Shown one piece after another: positions 1 through 6,776 of a stretch of DNA of 64,000 bases; within the stretch, counting starts at the first letter, position 1; each line of letters opens with the position of its first letter. The notes under the pieces were generated by a model, which had not been told where the DNA came from, did no database searches, and saw only the letters and a list, made by a program, of their open reading frames with translations. Source of the DNA: Bacillota bacterium (lineage in GTDB: Bacteria > Bacillota > Clostridia > Oscillospirales > Ruminococcaceae); the NCBI GenBank assembly GCA_023391875.1, contig JAEWAB010000006.1:1-64000 (forward strand), written 5' to 3'. A program made the translations under genes and the position numbers.

Positions 1-45
1 CTGAAAATCCTCGTGTCGTTGGTTCGATTCCGACCGGAAGCACCA
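1..45 (+). tRNA. tRNA-Phe (GAA), 3' part only
   Basis: The 3' part of a tRNA whose 5' half lies before the window. The anticodon loop CTGAAAA (anticodon GAA) is followed by a T arm with GTTGG/CCGAC and loop TTCGATT, then the acceptor strand CGGAAGC, discriminator A and an encoded CCA ending at 45. The layout matches bacterial tRNA-Phe. It heads a three-tRNA run. Confidence 0.85.
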
Positions 46-51
46 GGTTTT

Positions 52-127
52 GCGGGTTTAGCTCATTTGGTAGAGCGCCACCTTGCCAAGGTGGAGGTAG
101 CGAGTTCGAACCTCGTAACCCGCTCCA
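52..127 (+). tRNA. tRNA-Gly (GCC)
   Basis: A complete 76-nt cloverleaf. The acceptor strands GCGGGTT and AACCCGC pair fully, the anticodon stem-loop contains TTGCCAA (anticodon GCC), the T loop is TTCGAAC, and CCA is encoded at 125-127. It sits 6 bp after tRNA-Phe and 3 bp before tRNA-Cys, so the three are probably cotranscribed. Confidence 0.95.
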
Positions 128-130
128 TAG

Positions 131-205
<75 letters not shown>

Positions 206-212
206 ATACAGC

Positions 213-245
213 AAGCCGTCGGATAAACTCCGGCGGCTTTGTTCA
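213..245 (+). terminator. intrinsic terminator of the tRNA run
   Basis: A 10-bp stem (214-223 with 229-238, one G-T pair) with a 5-nt loop, followed by TTGTT. It lies 8 bp after tRNA-Cys. The remaining 130 bp up to the next gene contain only that gene's promoter. Confidence 0.75.
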
Positions 246-289
246 TTTATTAAATTTATTGATATATCCATGCTTGTACGCCGGCACCC

Positions 290-318
290 TTGAATGCATC
301 CTGTAAATAGGCTATAAT
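290..318 (+). promoter_or_regulatory. sigma-A type promoter for the 379 gene
   Basis: TTGAAT at 290-295 and TATAAT at 313-318 with a 17-bp spacer. It is the only good promoter between the tRNA terminator and the gene starting at 379. Confidence 0.7.
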
Positions 319-378
319 AAGACATATTCCTAGGCTTGCAGATACTCCAACTTTTTTAGATAGTTTACGGAGGCAAAT

Positions 379-921
379 ATGTATCGAAAATCAAACCTGC
401 GCCATGCACTTTCACTTATGTTAAGCATCTTACTGTCCGATGTTATCAGTATTATCGTATTCTTTTCGCTCGCCGGGGTACTGAACAATACCTTTGGTTT
501 TATACTCATTCAGGTCATCAACCTGTTGTTACTGGTAGGTTTGATCTATCTGCCGCTGTGGACGGTGGGGGAAAAGGATATTAACTATGTGCGCACCGGC
601 AAAATCTCCTACGATAAATACTCCGGCCTGAAAATCGGCTTGATTGCTATGACTGTGTTCTACCTGCCGTACGTGTTGCTGATTATCGGGAAGATACTCG
701 AGAATCAGGTTTTAGTAGCCGCATTTCGCATTATTACCGCCCCCTTCTTCGGCTTTATGCAGCTTATGCTGCCGGTGGAGGTGCAAAACATTATGTGGTG
801 GCACATTTTGTTCACCTTAGTGCTGCCGCTTATCGTTCCCGCGATAACCTCTACGGCTTATTATTTTGGTTATCGGCGCATCTCTTTGACCGGGAAGCTT
901 GTTTATAAAAAGAAAAAGTAA
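379..921 (+). CDS. multi-pass membrane protein of unknown function
   Basis: A 180-residue protein I do not recognise. Hydrophobic segments near residues 12-34, 38-62, 84-105, 108-128 and 139-163 suggest about five membrane spans, with a basic tail ending in KKKK. The start ATG has GGAGG five bases upstream. It has its own promoter at 290-318 and lies 47 bp before cwlD in the same direction, so the two may be cotranscribed. That makes a role in the cell envelope or in sporulation possible, but this is only inferred from position. Confidence 0.75.
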   Translation: MYRKSNLRHALSLMLSILLSDVISIIVFFSLAGVLNNTFGFILIQVINLLLLVGLIYLPLWTVGEKDINYVRTGKISYDKYSGLKIGLIAMTVFYLPYVLLIIGKILENQVLVAAFRIITAPFFGFMQLMLPVEVQNIMWWHILFTLVLPLIVPAITSTAYYFGYRRISLTGKLVYKKKK

Positions 922-932
922 CATAAAAGATT

Positions 933-964
933 ATCCCCTTCGCATAACCTTTGTTGGAGGGGAT
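933..964 (+). promoter_or_regulatory. inverted repeat covering the cwlD ribosome binding site
   Basis: ATCCCCT (933-939) is perfectly complementary to AGGGGAT (958-964), and the second arm overlaps the GGAGGGG Shine-Dalgarno of cwlD. If folded in mRNA it would hide the binding site. Whether it acts as a translational brake or is chance is not shown. Confidence 0.4.
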
Positions 965-968
965 GGGC

Positions 969-1739
969 ATGACGAGAAGATATTACAACTATCGCAACAT
1001 CGATTTTAGGCAGACTGTTTTCACCGTTTTGTTTATACTGCTGGCGGTTCTGATTATCGTTTATATCATCAGAAGGGTAAATTACACGGCTGAGCAAGCA
1101 TTTGCCGTTACTGATGATCGCATGACGATTATTGTCGACCCCGGGCACGGAGGGGAAGACGGCGGGGCTGAAGGGTATGATAACAAAACCATCGAAAAGG
1201 ATATTAACCTAGCTGTTTCCTTAAAGCTGAAGGAGTTGCTCACGGTGGGGGGCTTTGAGGTAATCATGACGCGGGAGGATGACCGGCTCATTAACGACGA
1301 AGGCCTTTCTACCTTGCGTCAGCGAAAGGTCTCCGACATTCGAAACCGCATGAAGCTTGTTGAGGAGCACCCGGAGGCTATATTCTTAAGCATTCATCAG
1401 AATAAATTCACCGAAGCCTCCTCTCACGGCGCGCAAATCTTCTTCGGTAAGAATAATCCCGAAAGTGAAGTGCTTGCACAGGCCATACAGGAAAGCTTTC
1501 ACGAACTCTTGCAGCCAGATAATAATCGGCAGATTAAAAAATCCGGCCAGGAGATCTACCTGCTTTACCACTCCAAAATACCCTCCATTATGGTGGAGTG
1601 CGGTTTTTTGTCCAACCCCGACGAGTGCCGCAAGCTCACGGATGATGAGTATCAGAATCAGCTGGCGTTTACGATCTATGCGGGGCTGATGAGGTATATT
1701 GATCAGGGCAAAAAAGAATTGGAAACAACTAAAACATAA
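969..1739 (+). CDS. cwlD: N-acetylmuramoyl-L-alanine amidase, CwlD type
   Basis: A zinc amidase that removes stem peptides from muramic acid; in spore formers CwlD works on the spore cortex to make muramic lactam, the mark needed for germination. A signal anchor (about residues 15-34) precedes an Amidase_3 domain. Zinc ligands are visible as H60 (DPGHGG), E76 and H143 (SIHQNKF), with catalytic E210 (MVECGFLSNP). The length of 256 aa is close to Bacillus CwlD. The ATG at 969 is preferred because GGAGG lies 8 bases upstream; the in-frame ATG at 963 is too close to it. It follows a membrane protein gene and precedes radA. Confidence 0.88.
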   Translation: MTRRYYNYRNIDFRQTVFTVLFILLAVLIIVYIIRRVNYTAEQAFAVTDDRMTIIVDPGHGGEDGGAEGYDNKTIEKDINLAVSLKLKELLTVGGFEVIMTREDDRLINDEGLSTLRQRKVSDIRNRMKLVEEHPEAIFLSIHQNKFTEASSHGAQIFFGKNNPESEVLAQAIQESFHELLQPDNNRQIKKSGQEIYLLYHSKIPSIMVECGFLSNPDECRKLTDDEYQNQLAFTIYAGLMRYIDQGKKELETTKT

Positions 1740-1775
1740 TGTTTTGGAAAGATCAAAATCGACAGGACATAAAAG

Positions 1776-3170
1776 GTGGCGGAAGCATTGAGCGCCAAGA
1801 TTAAAAATGTATTTGTATGCAGCGAGTGCGGTGCGGAATCGCCCAAATGGCTTGGCAAATGCCCGAACTGCGGAGAATGGAACACATTAATTGAAGAAAT
1901 TCGCGAGCAGGCGGATAGCGGTAAGGGCGGCCTGAGCCGCGGCGGCAGCGGGGGAAAGGTATTTACCCCTGTTACCATCACCGATATCGACGAAACGGAT
2001 GAGATTCGCTACGATACGCAGGTAAACGAGCTTAACCGCGTGCTTGGCGGCGGGATTGTCAAGGGCTCGCTGGTGCTGCTGGGGGGCGACCCAGGCATCG
2101 GAAAGTCAACGCTGCTTTTGCAGATCTGCGGGCATCTGGGCAAGGCCCTAAAGATTTTATATGTTTCGGGCGAGGAATCCCAGCGCCAGATCAAGCTACG
2201 CGCGGCGCGCCTAAATGTTTCTACCCCAAACCTCTATCTGCTGGCGGAGACCGATATCGAGAGCATCATCAATACCATTGTGGCGGAGAAGCCCGACCTT
2301 GTAATGATCGACTCCATTCAAACCATGACGCATAGCGGCATTTCCTCGGCCGCGGGTAGCGTTAGCCAGGTAAAGGAATGCACGCAGGCGCTTATGCGCT
2401 GCGCGAAGGAAGAAGAAATCGCCATCTTTATCGTCGGGCATGTCAACAAAGACGGCGCCATTGCAGGGCCAAAGGTGCTGGAGCACATAGTGGATGCGGT
2501 GCTCTACTTTGAGGGCGAGCGCAACCTCCCTTACCGCATCCTGCGCGCGGTAAAAAACCGCTACGGCTCTACGAACGAAATCGGCGTGTTCGAGATGTCG
2601 GACGGCGGGCTTTGCGAGGTGGAAAACCCGTCGCTTATGCTGCTTTCGGGCAGGCCGGTGGATGTTTCGGGCACCTGTGTGGCCTGCATTATGGAAGGGA
2701 GCCGCCCCATACTTGCCGAGGTGCAGGCGCTGGTTACCAAGACCGGCTTCGGTACCCCGCGAAGGATGTCTACCGGCTTTGACTATAACCGCATGTCGCT
2801 TATTCTGGCGGTGCTGGAAAAGCGCGCGGGCTTTCTGTTTTCAAGCCTGGATACCTATGTGAATATTGTAGGCGGCTTAAAGCTCGACGAACCGGCGGCT
2901 GACCTTTCGGTGGCACTTGCGCTGGTTTCGGGTTTAACCGATACGCCCATTAACGACGATGTGTTCGTTTTTGGTGAGCTGGGCCTTGCGGGGGAGATAC
3001 GCTCGGTTAGTAACGCTGAGGTACGTATCAACGAGGCCGCACGGCTTGGCTTTAAAAAGTGTATTATCCCAAAATCATCACTTGCAAAGATATTAAACCC
3101 GCAGAAATACGGGCTAGAGATGATCGGTGTAAACTCCATTTCACAGGCCATCGCTGCTCTTAAAAAATAA
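1776..3170 (+). CDS. radA: DNA repair protein RadA
   Basis: A RecA-like ATPase that helps branch migration in homologous recombination. In order: a zinc finger with C15, C18, C29 and C32; Walker A GGDPGIGKST (103-112); the RadA-specific motif KNRYG (260-264; usually KNRFG); and a C-terminal Lon-protease-like domain. The length of 464 aa is normal. A GTG start is used here; a TTG four codons later (1788) is also possible because GGCGGAAG precedes it. A strong terminator follows at 3189, so radA ends this transcription unit. Confidence 0.95.
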   Translation: MAEALSAKIKNVFVCSECGAESPKWLGKCPNCGEWNTLIEEIREQADSGKGGLSRGGSGGKVFTPVTITDIDETDEIRYDTQVNELNRVLGGGIVKGSLVLLGGDPGIGKSTLLLQICGHLGKALKILYVSGEESQRQIKLRAARLNVSTPNLYLLAETDIESIINTIVAEKPDLVMIDSIQTMTHSGISSAAGSVSQVKECTQALMRCAKEEEIAIFIVGHVNKDGAIAGPKVLEHIVDAVLYFEGERNLPYRILRAVKNRYGSTNEIGVFEMSDGGLCEVENPSLMLLSGRPVDVSGTCVACIMEGSRPILAEVQALVTKTGFGTPRRMSTGFDYNRMSLILAVLEKRAGFLFSSLDTYVNIVGGLKLDEPAADLSVALALVSGLTDTPINDDVFVFGELGLAGEIRSVSNAEVRINEAARLGFKKCIIPKSSLAKILNPQKYGLEMIGVNSISQAIAALKK

Positions 3171-3188
3171 CATTACAGAATACATACC

Positions 3189-3222
3189 GCTGCCGCGTTT
3201 AATTGAAACGCGGCAGCTTTTT
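3189..3222 (+). terminator. intrinsic terminator of radA
   Basis: A perfect 12-bp stem (3189-3200 with 3206-3217), 5-nt loop and TTTTT at 3218-3222, 19 bp after the radA stop. Confidence 0.9.
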
Positions 3223-3373
3223 GCTCTATAATTTTATAGTTTCTTCATAAATAATGAGCGCCGTTTAAGCCAAAATAGTATCAAGCATCTTTGATAAATA
3301 TACATCCATAGCATATGCTGTACAACATAACCGACCCGTGATTAAACCTCACTGCAAACAGGAGGTTTTCTTC

Positions 3374-3487
3374 ATGTCTTTTATACTTATTTCAATTAGA
3401 AATATAGAAAAAATTCGAACAAAAGGCCCCATTTATGCCTTTTGTGAAGAATTTTTACGGTTTATTTCTTATTTGAATTGGTATTAA
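3374..3487 (+). CDS. possible 37-residue small protein
   Basis: An ATG preceded by a textbook AGGAGG with 8-base spacing opens a 37-codon frame ending in TAA. The product starts MSFILISIRNIEK and is rich in Ile, Phe and Lys, with one Cys (C24); no family is recognised. Against a real gene: it lies within an AT-rich inverted repeat, and 23 bases of it recur in inverted orientation near 25262-25284, so it may be a chance frame in a mobile hairpin. For it: the ribosome binding site is better than that of the next annotated gene. Confidence 0.3.
   Translation: MSFILISIRNIEKIRTKGPIYAFCEEFLRFISYLNWY
3381..3487. repeat. degenerate MITE-like hairpin element (weak copy)
   Basis: The ends TTATACTTATTTCAA and TTGAATTGGTATTAA are imperfect inverted repeats, and the centre holds a perfect 8-bp hairpin CAAAAGGC/GCCTTTTG. 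The left end shares 23 bases with the element at 25245. This is the least certain member of the repeat family described under the copies at 22492, 48679, 48831 and 56805. Confidence 0.35.
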
Positions 3488-3571
3488 GAACGACAGGTAC
3501 ATAGCGCTAAATTCATCTTTAGTGAAATTAAAGGAAGATTATTGTCGTTTTCGGCAAAACAGGTGGCAGAT

Positions 3572-4606
3572 ATGAAGTTTAGGCTGACAGTATTAATTGC
3601 GAGCATTTTGCTACTCTTTACATCCATCTTTATCCCCAATATTGTTTTCTCGGCTGTCCCGGAGGTTGGGATAACCCGGTTAACAAGGACCGTTTACAAC
3701 CAATACTTAAACTGCTCGGGCAGTATAGAAATGGCAAAGAAAAGCGACGTCGGGCCGGACATACCCGTAATGATCTCGCGTTTAGAGGTGGAGGTCGGCG
3801 ATTATGTGCGAAAGGGCCAAAGGCTTGCGGTGGTAGATAAGGACGCAACCGTTTCGGCTTATTCCGGCATAAACTCTGTCGCCGCTGTTTCGGCGCTCGT
3901 AGGCAACAGTGTCTCCGCGGTGCCGGAGGAGTTGCTGTCGCAGATTGTCAATTCGGGCGGGACTTCTATCAGTGAATACATTGAAAAGAACAAGCAGGCC
4001 ATCGATACCTTGCCAAACGTTTTAACCGCCCCCGCAAGCGGTGTGGTGACAGCGGTAAATGCGCAGGAGGGGGAGATGTCCGCACCGCTCACCCCGATTG
4101 TTACGATTGCCCAAAGCGATAGCTTGGTAGCACGGGTGAGCGTGAGCGAGACCAATATCGGCAAGGTAAAGGAAGGGCAGAGGGCAACGATTACCATCCT
4201 TGCGCAGAGCGGCGTAAAATACGACTGTGTGGTAAGCAAGATTTACCCCACGGCACAGAAGTCGCTGCTCTCTACCGGCAAGGAGGCTATGGTAGACGTT
4301 ATCCTGAAGTTTCAAAACACCGACCGGAACTTAAAGCCCGGATATACGGCGAAGGGGAAGATTCTGATAGAAACAGGCAGAGAGGCCTTTATACTGCCCT
4401 ACGAGGCGATCTGTCAGGACGATGAAGAGAACGAATTTGTGTATGTATACTCAAGCGGTCGGGTGTACAAACGTATTATTGAAACCGATGCGGAGCTGCT
4501 CAATGGGGTAGAGGTAAAAAGCGGAGTGGCCGAAAGTGATTTTGTGATATCCAATCCGAGCGATGCGCTCAAGAATAAAATGCTGGTGCGCTTAACCGGC
4601 GGATAA
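3572..4606 (+). CDS. membrane-fusion (HlyD/RND-adaptor type) subunit of an ABC exporter
   Basis: A periplasmic-adaptor-like protein of Gram-positive MacA type, joining a MacB-like permease in export of peptides or small molecules. A signal peptide or anchor (about residues 3-28) is followed by biotinyl-lipoyl-like halves (VEVGDYVRKGQRLAVVD; ASGVVTAVNAQEGE) and a beta-barrel region (VKEGQRATI). The ATG at 3572 with AGGTGG five bases upstream is preferred since the signal sequence follows at once; a TTG at 3542 with GGAAG would add ten residues. The permease gene begins 15 bp downstream. No ATPase gene is present beside them. Confidence 0.8.
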   Translation: MKFRLTVLIASILLLFTSIFIPNIVFSAVPEVGITRLTRTVYNQYLNCSGSIEMAKKSDVGPDIPVMISRLEVEVGDYVRKGQRLAVVDKDATVSAYSGINSVAAVSALVGNSVSAVPEELLSQIVNSGGTSISEYIEKNKQAIDTLPNVLTAPASGVVTAVNAQEGEMSAPLTPIVTIAQSDSLVARVSVSETNIGKVKEGQRATITILAQSGVKYDCVVSKIYPTAQKSLLSTGKEAMVDVILKFQNTDRNLKPGYTAKGKILIETGREAFILPYEAICQDDEENEFVYVYSSGRVYKRIIETDAELLNGVEVKSGVAESDFVISNPSDALKNKMLVRLTGG

Positions 4607-4621
4607 AGGGCGGTTCTGCTC

Positions 4622-5809
4622 ATGAGCGATTATTTGAAATATGCCATTAAAAATCTGTTTCGCAACAAATTCAGAACCTTTCTGACCATTATGGGTATCG
4701 CCATTGGGGTATGCTCGGTTATTATCATCGGTGCAATTGCGGATATGGGCAAAATGGCTATCAACAGCGAGCTGGACAGCCTCGGCATCGGCGCCCTGAC
4801 CATAGAAACCGACAAGCGCATTACCGATGTGCAGCTGACTCAAGACGACCTGCAGGTTATAAAAGCTTCGGATGATGTTACAAGAGCCATCCCGATTATG
4901 ATGGAATACACCAATGCTTACACGAAGAATTTTGTGCTTAGCAGCGCCGTTTGGGGGATAGACGCGGGTGCAAAACAGATTTTTTCGCTGGAGCTGCTGC
5001 ACGGAAGGCTTATCGGCAAGGCGGATGTGGGCGCCGCGGAGAAGGTTTGCGTGGTGGATAAGATATTTGCCGAGCAAACCTACAAACGAACCAATATTGT
5101 CGGTAAAACCGTAAAGATCCGCCTTGGCGATACCGATGAGGAGTTTAAAATCGTCGGGGTTGTAAACTCGGGCGGGAATATGTTACAATCGTTACTGAGC
5201 AGCTATATTCCCACCTTCGTATACGTGCCCTATACTACCATGCAAAATACCGCGGGTAAGCAATACTTCGACCAGATTGCATTACAGGTAGGCGATAAAG
5301 CCGAGACCGATGTCGTCGCAAACAAGGTTATCCGCAGGCTGGAGCAGGCGACAGGCTATAAGTCCATTTATAAAACGCAGAATATTGCCGAGCAAAAGGA
5401 TAAGCTGAACAACCTGCTGAATATCGTTTCCTATGTGTTGTCCGCCATTGCCGCAATCTCGCTGATCGTGGCGGGGCTTTCGATTATGACGGTCATGCTC
5501 GTCTCGGTAAACGAAAGAACGCGGGAAATCGGCATTAAAAAGGCCATCGGCGCCCGGAGAGCGAGCATCATGAGCGAGTTTTTACTTGAGGCATTTGCCC
5601 TCTCGATGCTCGGCAGCCTTATCGGCAGTGCCGTGGGCATTGGATTATCCTTCATCGGGTTTGTTTTTATCGGCTTGCCGCCGACTATCAATGTGCCGCT
5701 GCTGATGCTGTGCATCGGCTTTGCCGTCGCAATCGGTACGATATTCGGGGTATATCCGGCCTCACAGGCCTCGAAGCTTAAGCCGGTTGACGCATTAAGG
5801 ACGGAATAG
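4622..5809 (+). CDS. MacB/FtsX-family ABC transporter permease
   Basis: A permease with the MacB layout: one membrane span near residues 17-38, a long extracytoplasmic domain (about 40-260), then three spans near 268-297, 320-347 and 358-380. The cytoplasmic signature ERTREIGIKKAIGARR sits before the third span, and the protein ends in the usual PVDALRTE. It acts with the preceding adaptor. It has no fused nucleotide-binding domain and none is encoded next to it, so its ATPase must come from elsewhere. The next gene starts 10 bp downstream. Confidence 0.88.
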   Translation: MSDYLKYAIKNLFRNKFRTFLTIMGIAIGVCSVIIIGAIADMGKMAINSELDSLGIGALTIETDKRITDVQLTQDDLQVIKASDDVTRAIPIMMEYTNAYTKNFVLSSAVWGIDAGAKQIFSLELLHGRLIGKADVGAAEKVCVVDKIFAEQTYKRTNIVGKTVKIRLGDTDEEFKIVGVVNSGGNMLQSLLSSYIPTFVYVPYTTMQNTAGKQYFDQIALQVGDKAETDVVANKVIRRLEQATGYKSIYKTQNIAEQKDKLNNLLNIVSYVLSAIAAISLIVAGLSIMTVMLVSVNERTREIGIKKAIGARRASIMSEFLLEAFALSMLGSLIGSAVGIGLSFIGFVFIGLPPTINVPLLMLCIGFAVAIGTIFGVYPASQASKLKPVDALRTE

Positions 5810-5819
5810 AGGAAAGGCC

Positions 5820-6563
5820 ATGGAGTTTGTTTTCTCACCCAACCTGCCGCAGGGCAAGGTGGCTATTGCGGCGGTATCGGCAGAGCATTTCAGCATCCTG
5901 TCGGCCCTGAAAAGACATGATGTAAAGTATATTAACATTACACCATATCCCGGTTTGGCTGCGCCGGTGCAAACACATGCAGATATGCTGTTTCACCATC
6001 TGGGTGGCGGCAAAATCATCGCTGCGGCGCCTGAATCTCCCTATGCTCGGGAGTTAACACAGCTTGGGTTTGAGGTTATACCGCTAGCCCAAGGCCTACA
6101 TAACAGCTACCCTAAAGATACCGCGCTCAACGCCGCACGCATAGGCCATATACTATTGTGCGGGCATCACGTTGCGCCGGAAATCGCGGCTTATTGCGGC
6201 GCAACCGATATTAAGATCATACAGGTGAAACAGGGTTATGCGCGCTGTTCCACTGCCATCGTGAGCGCAAACGCTGTGATGACAGCCGACCGCTCGATTG
6301 CTCAGGCATGCGAAAAAAACGGGGTAGAGGTACTTCTTTTACAGCAGGGGCATATCCGGCTTGACGGTTATCCCTACGGGTTCATCGGCGGCTGCTGTGG
6401 GCTTATCGATAAAGATGTTTTGGCCTTTACCGGCAATATCTTTATGCATTCGGACGGAGAACGTATGGCAGATTTTATGCGGCGGCATCATGTAAAGTTT
6501 TTAAGTTTAACAGATGAAATGCTTACGGATGTCGGCGGTATCTTGCCGCTATTCTGCCGTTAA
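5820..6563 (+). CDS. GME-fold-like protein of the DUF6873 type
   Basis: A 247-residue soluble protein resembling an uncharacterised clostridial family predicted to have the fold of guanidine-modifying enzymes (arginine deiminase, dimethylargininase). Visible blocks are VKQGYARCSTAIVSANAVM, the glycine-rich YGFIGGCCGLI and a C-terminal DVGGILPLF. Potential active-site residues include H169/H170-region histidines and the CC pair, but I cannot assign catalysis. AGAGGAAAGG precedes the ATG. It follows the permease by 10 bp and is surely in that operon, which hints at a link with the exported substrate. The family assignment is from memory of motifs. Confidence 0.5.
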   Translation: MEFVFSPNLPQGKVAIAAVSAEHFSILSALKRHDVKYINITPYPGLAAPVQTHADMLFHHLGGGKIIAAAPESPYARELTQLGFEVIPLAQGLHNSYPKDTALNAARIGHILLCGHHVAPEIAAYCGATDIKIIQVKQGYARCSTAIVSANAVMTADRSIAQACEKNGVEVLLLQQGHIRLDGYPYGFIGGCCGLIDKDVLAFTGNIFMHSDGERMADFMRRHHVKFLSLTDEMLTDVGGILPLFCR

Positions 6564-6575
6564 AACGCAAAGCGG

Positions 6576-6604
6576 TTGCCAGAAACCTTCCTAGATGATA
6601 TAAT
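6576..6604 (+). promoter_or_regulatory. sigma-A type promoter for the ABC-F gene
   Basis: TTGCCA at 6576-6581, 17-bp spacer, TATAAT at 6599-6604. Predicted start near 6611, giving a leader of about 165 nt before the ABC-F start codon. Confidence 0.65.
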
Positions 6605-6655
6605 AAGCGCATTGTAGGCGAATCAATCAAAAACAGTTCTTTTGCGCTTATTATA
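6599..6655. promoter_or_regulatory. 13-bp perfect inverted repeat overlapping the -10 box
   Basis: TATAATAAGCGCA (6599-6611) and TGCGCTTATTATA (6643-6655) are exact inverted copies 31 bp apart. The first contains the -10 box and the likely transcription start, so a protein bound to both arms would block the promoter. No regulator gene is adjacent. Confidence 0.4.
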
Positions 6656-6661
6656 ATTTAT

Positions 6662-6703
6662 GTCCACCCGCCTCGCCCTGCGGGGCAACCGGCGGTAATG
6701 GAC
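6662..6703 (+). ncRNA. three-tier hairpin in the ABC-F leader
   Basis: Three stacked helices: GTCCA/TGGAC (6662-6666 with 6699-6703), CCGCC/GGCGG (6668-6672 with 6691-6695) and GCCC/GGGC (6675-6678 with 6683-6686, tetraloop TGCG). A seven-codon ORF (6710-6733) follows. Leader peptides and structures of this kind control some ABC-F genes by ribosome-mediated attenuation, but no terminator hairpin with a T tract is seen here, so the mode is open. Confidence 0.4.
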
Positions 6704-6776
6704 GATTGTATGATAAATGCAGCCGCGATATGATATTTTGTGTTGTCGGATTTTACTGAAAAGGAAAACAGTTCAT

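Larger units (their letters stand above)
3223..3571. other. AT-rich 350-bp intergenic stretch
   Basis: Between the radA terminator and the membrane-fusion protein gene. It holds a short ORF with a strong ribosome binding site (3374-3487) which itself lies inside a weak inverted repeat (3381-3487). The first 130 bp show no clear promoter or conserved RNA. The base composition is noticeably more AT-rich than the flanking genes. Confidence 0.6.
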
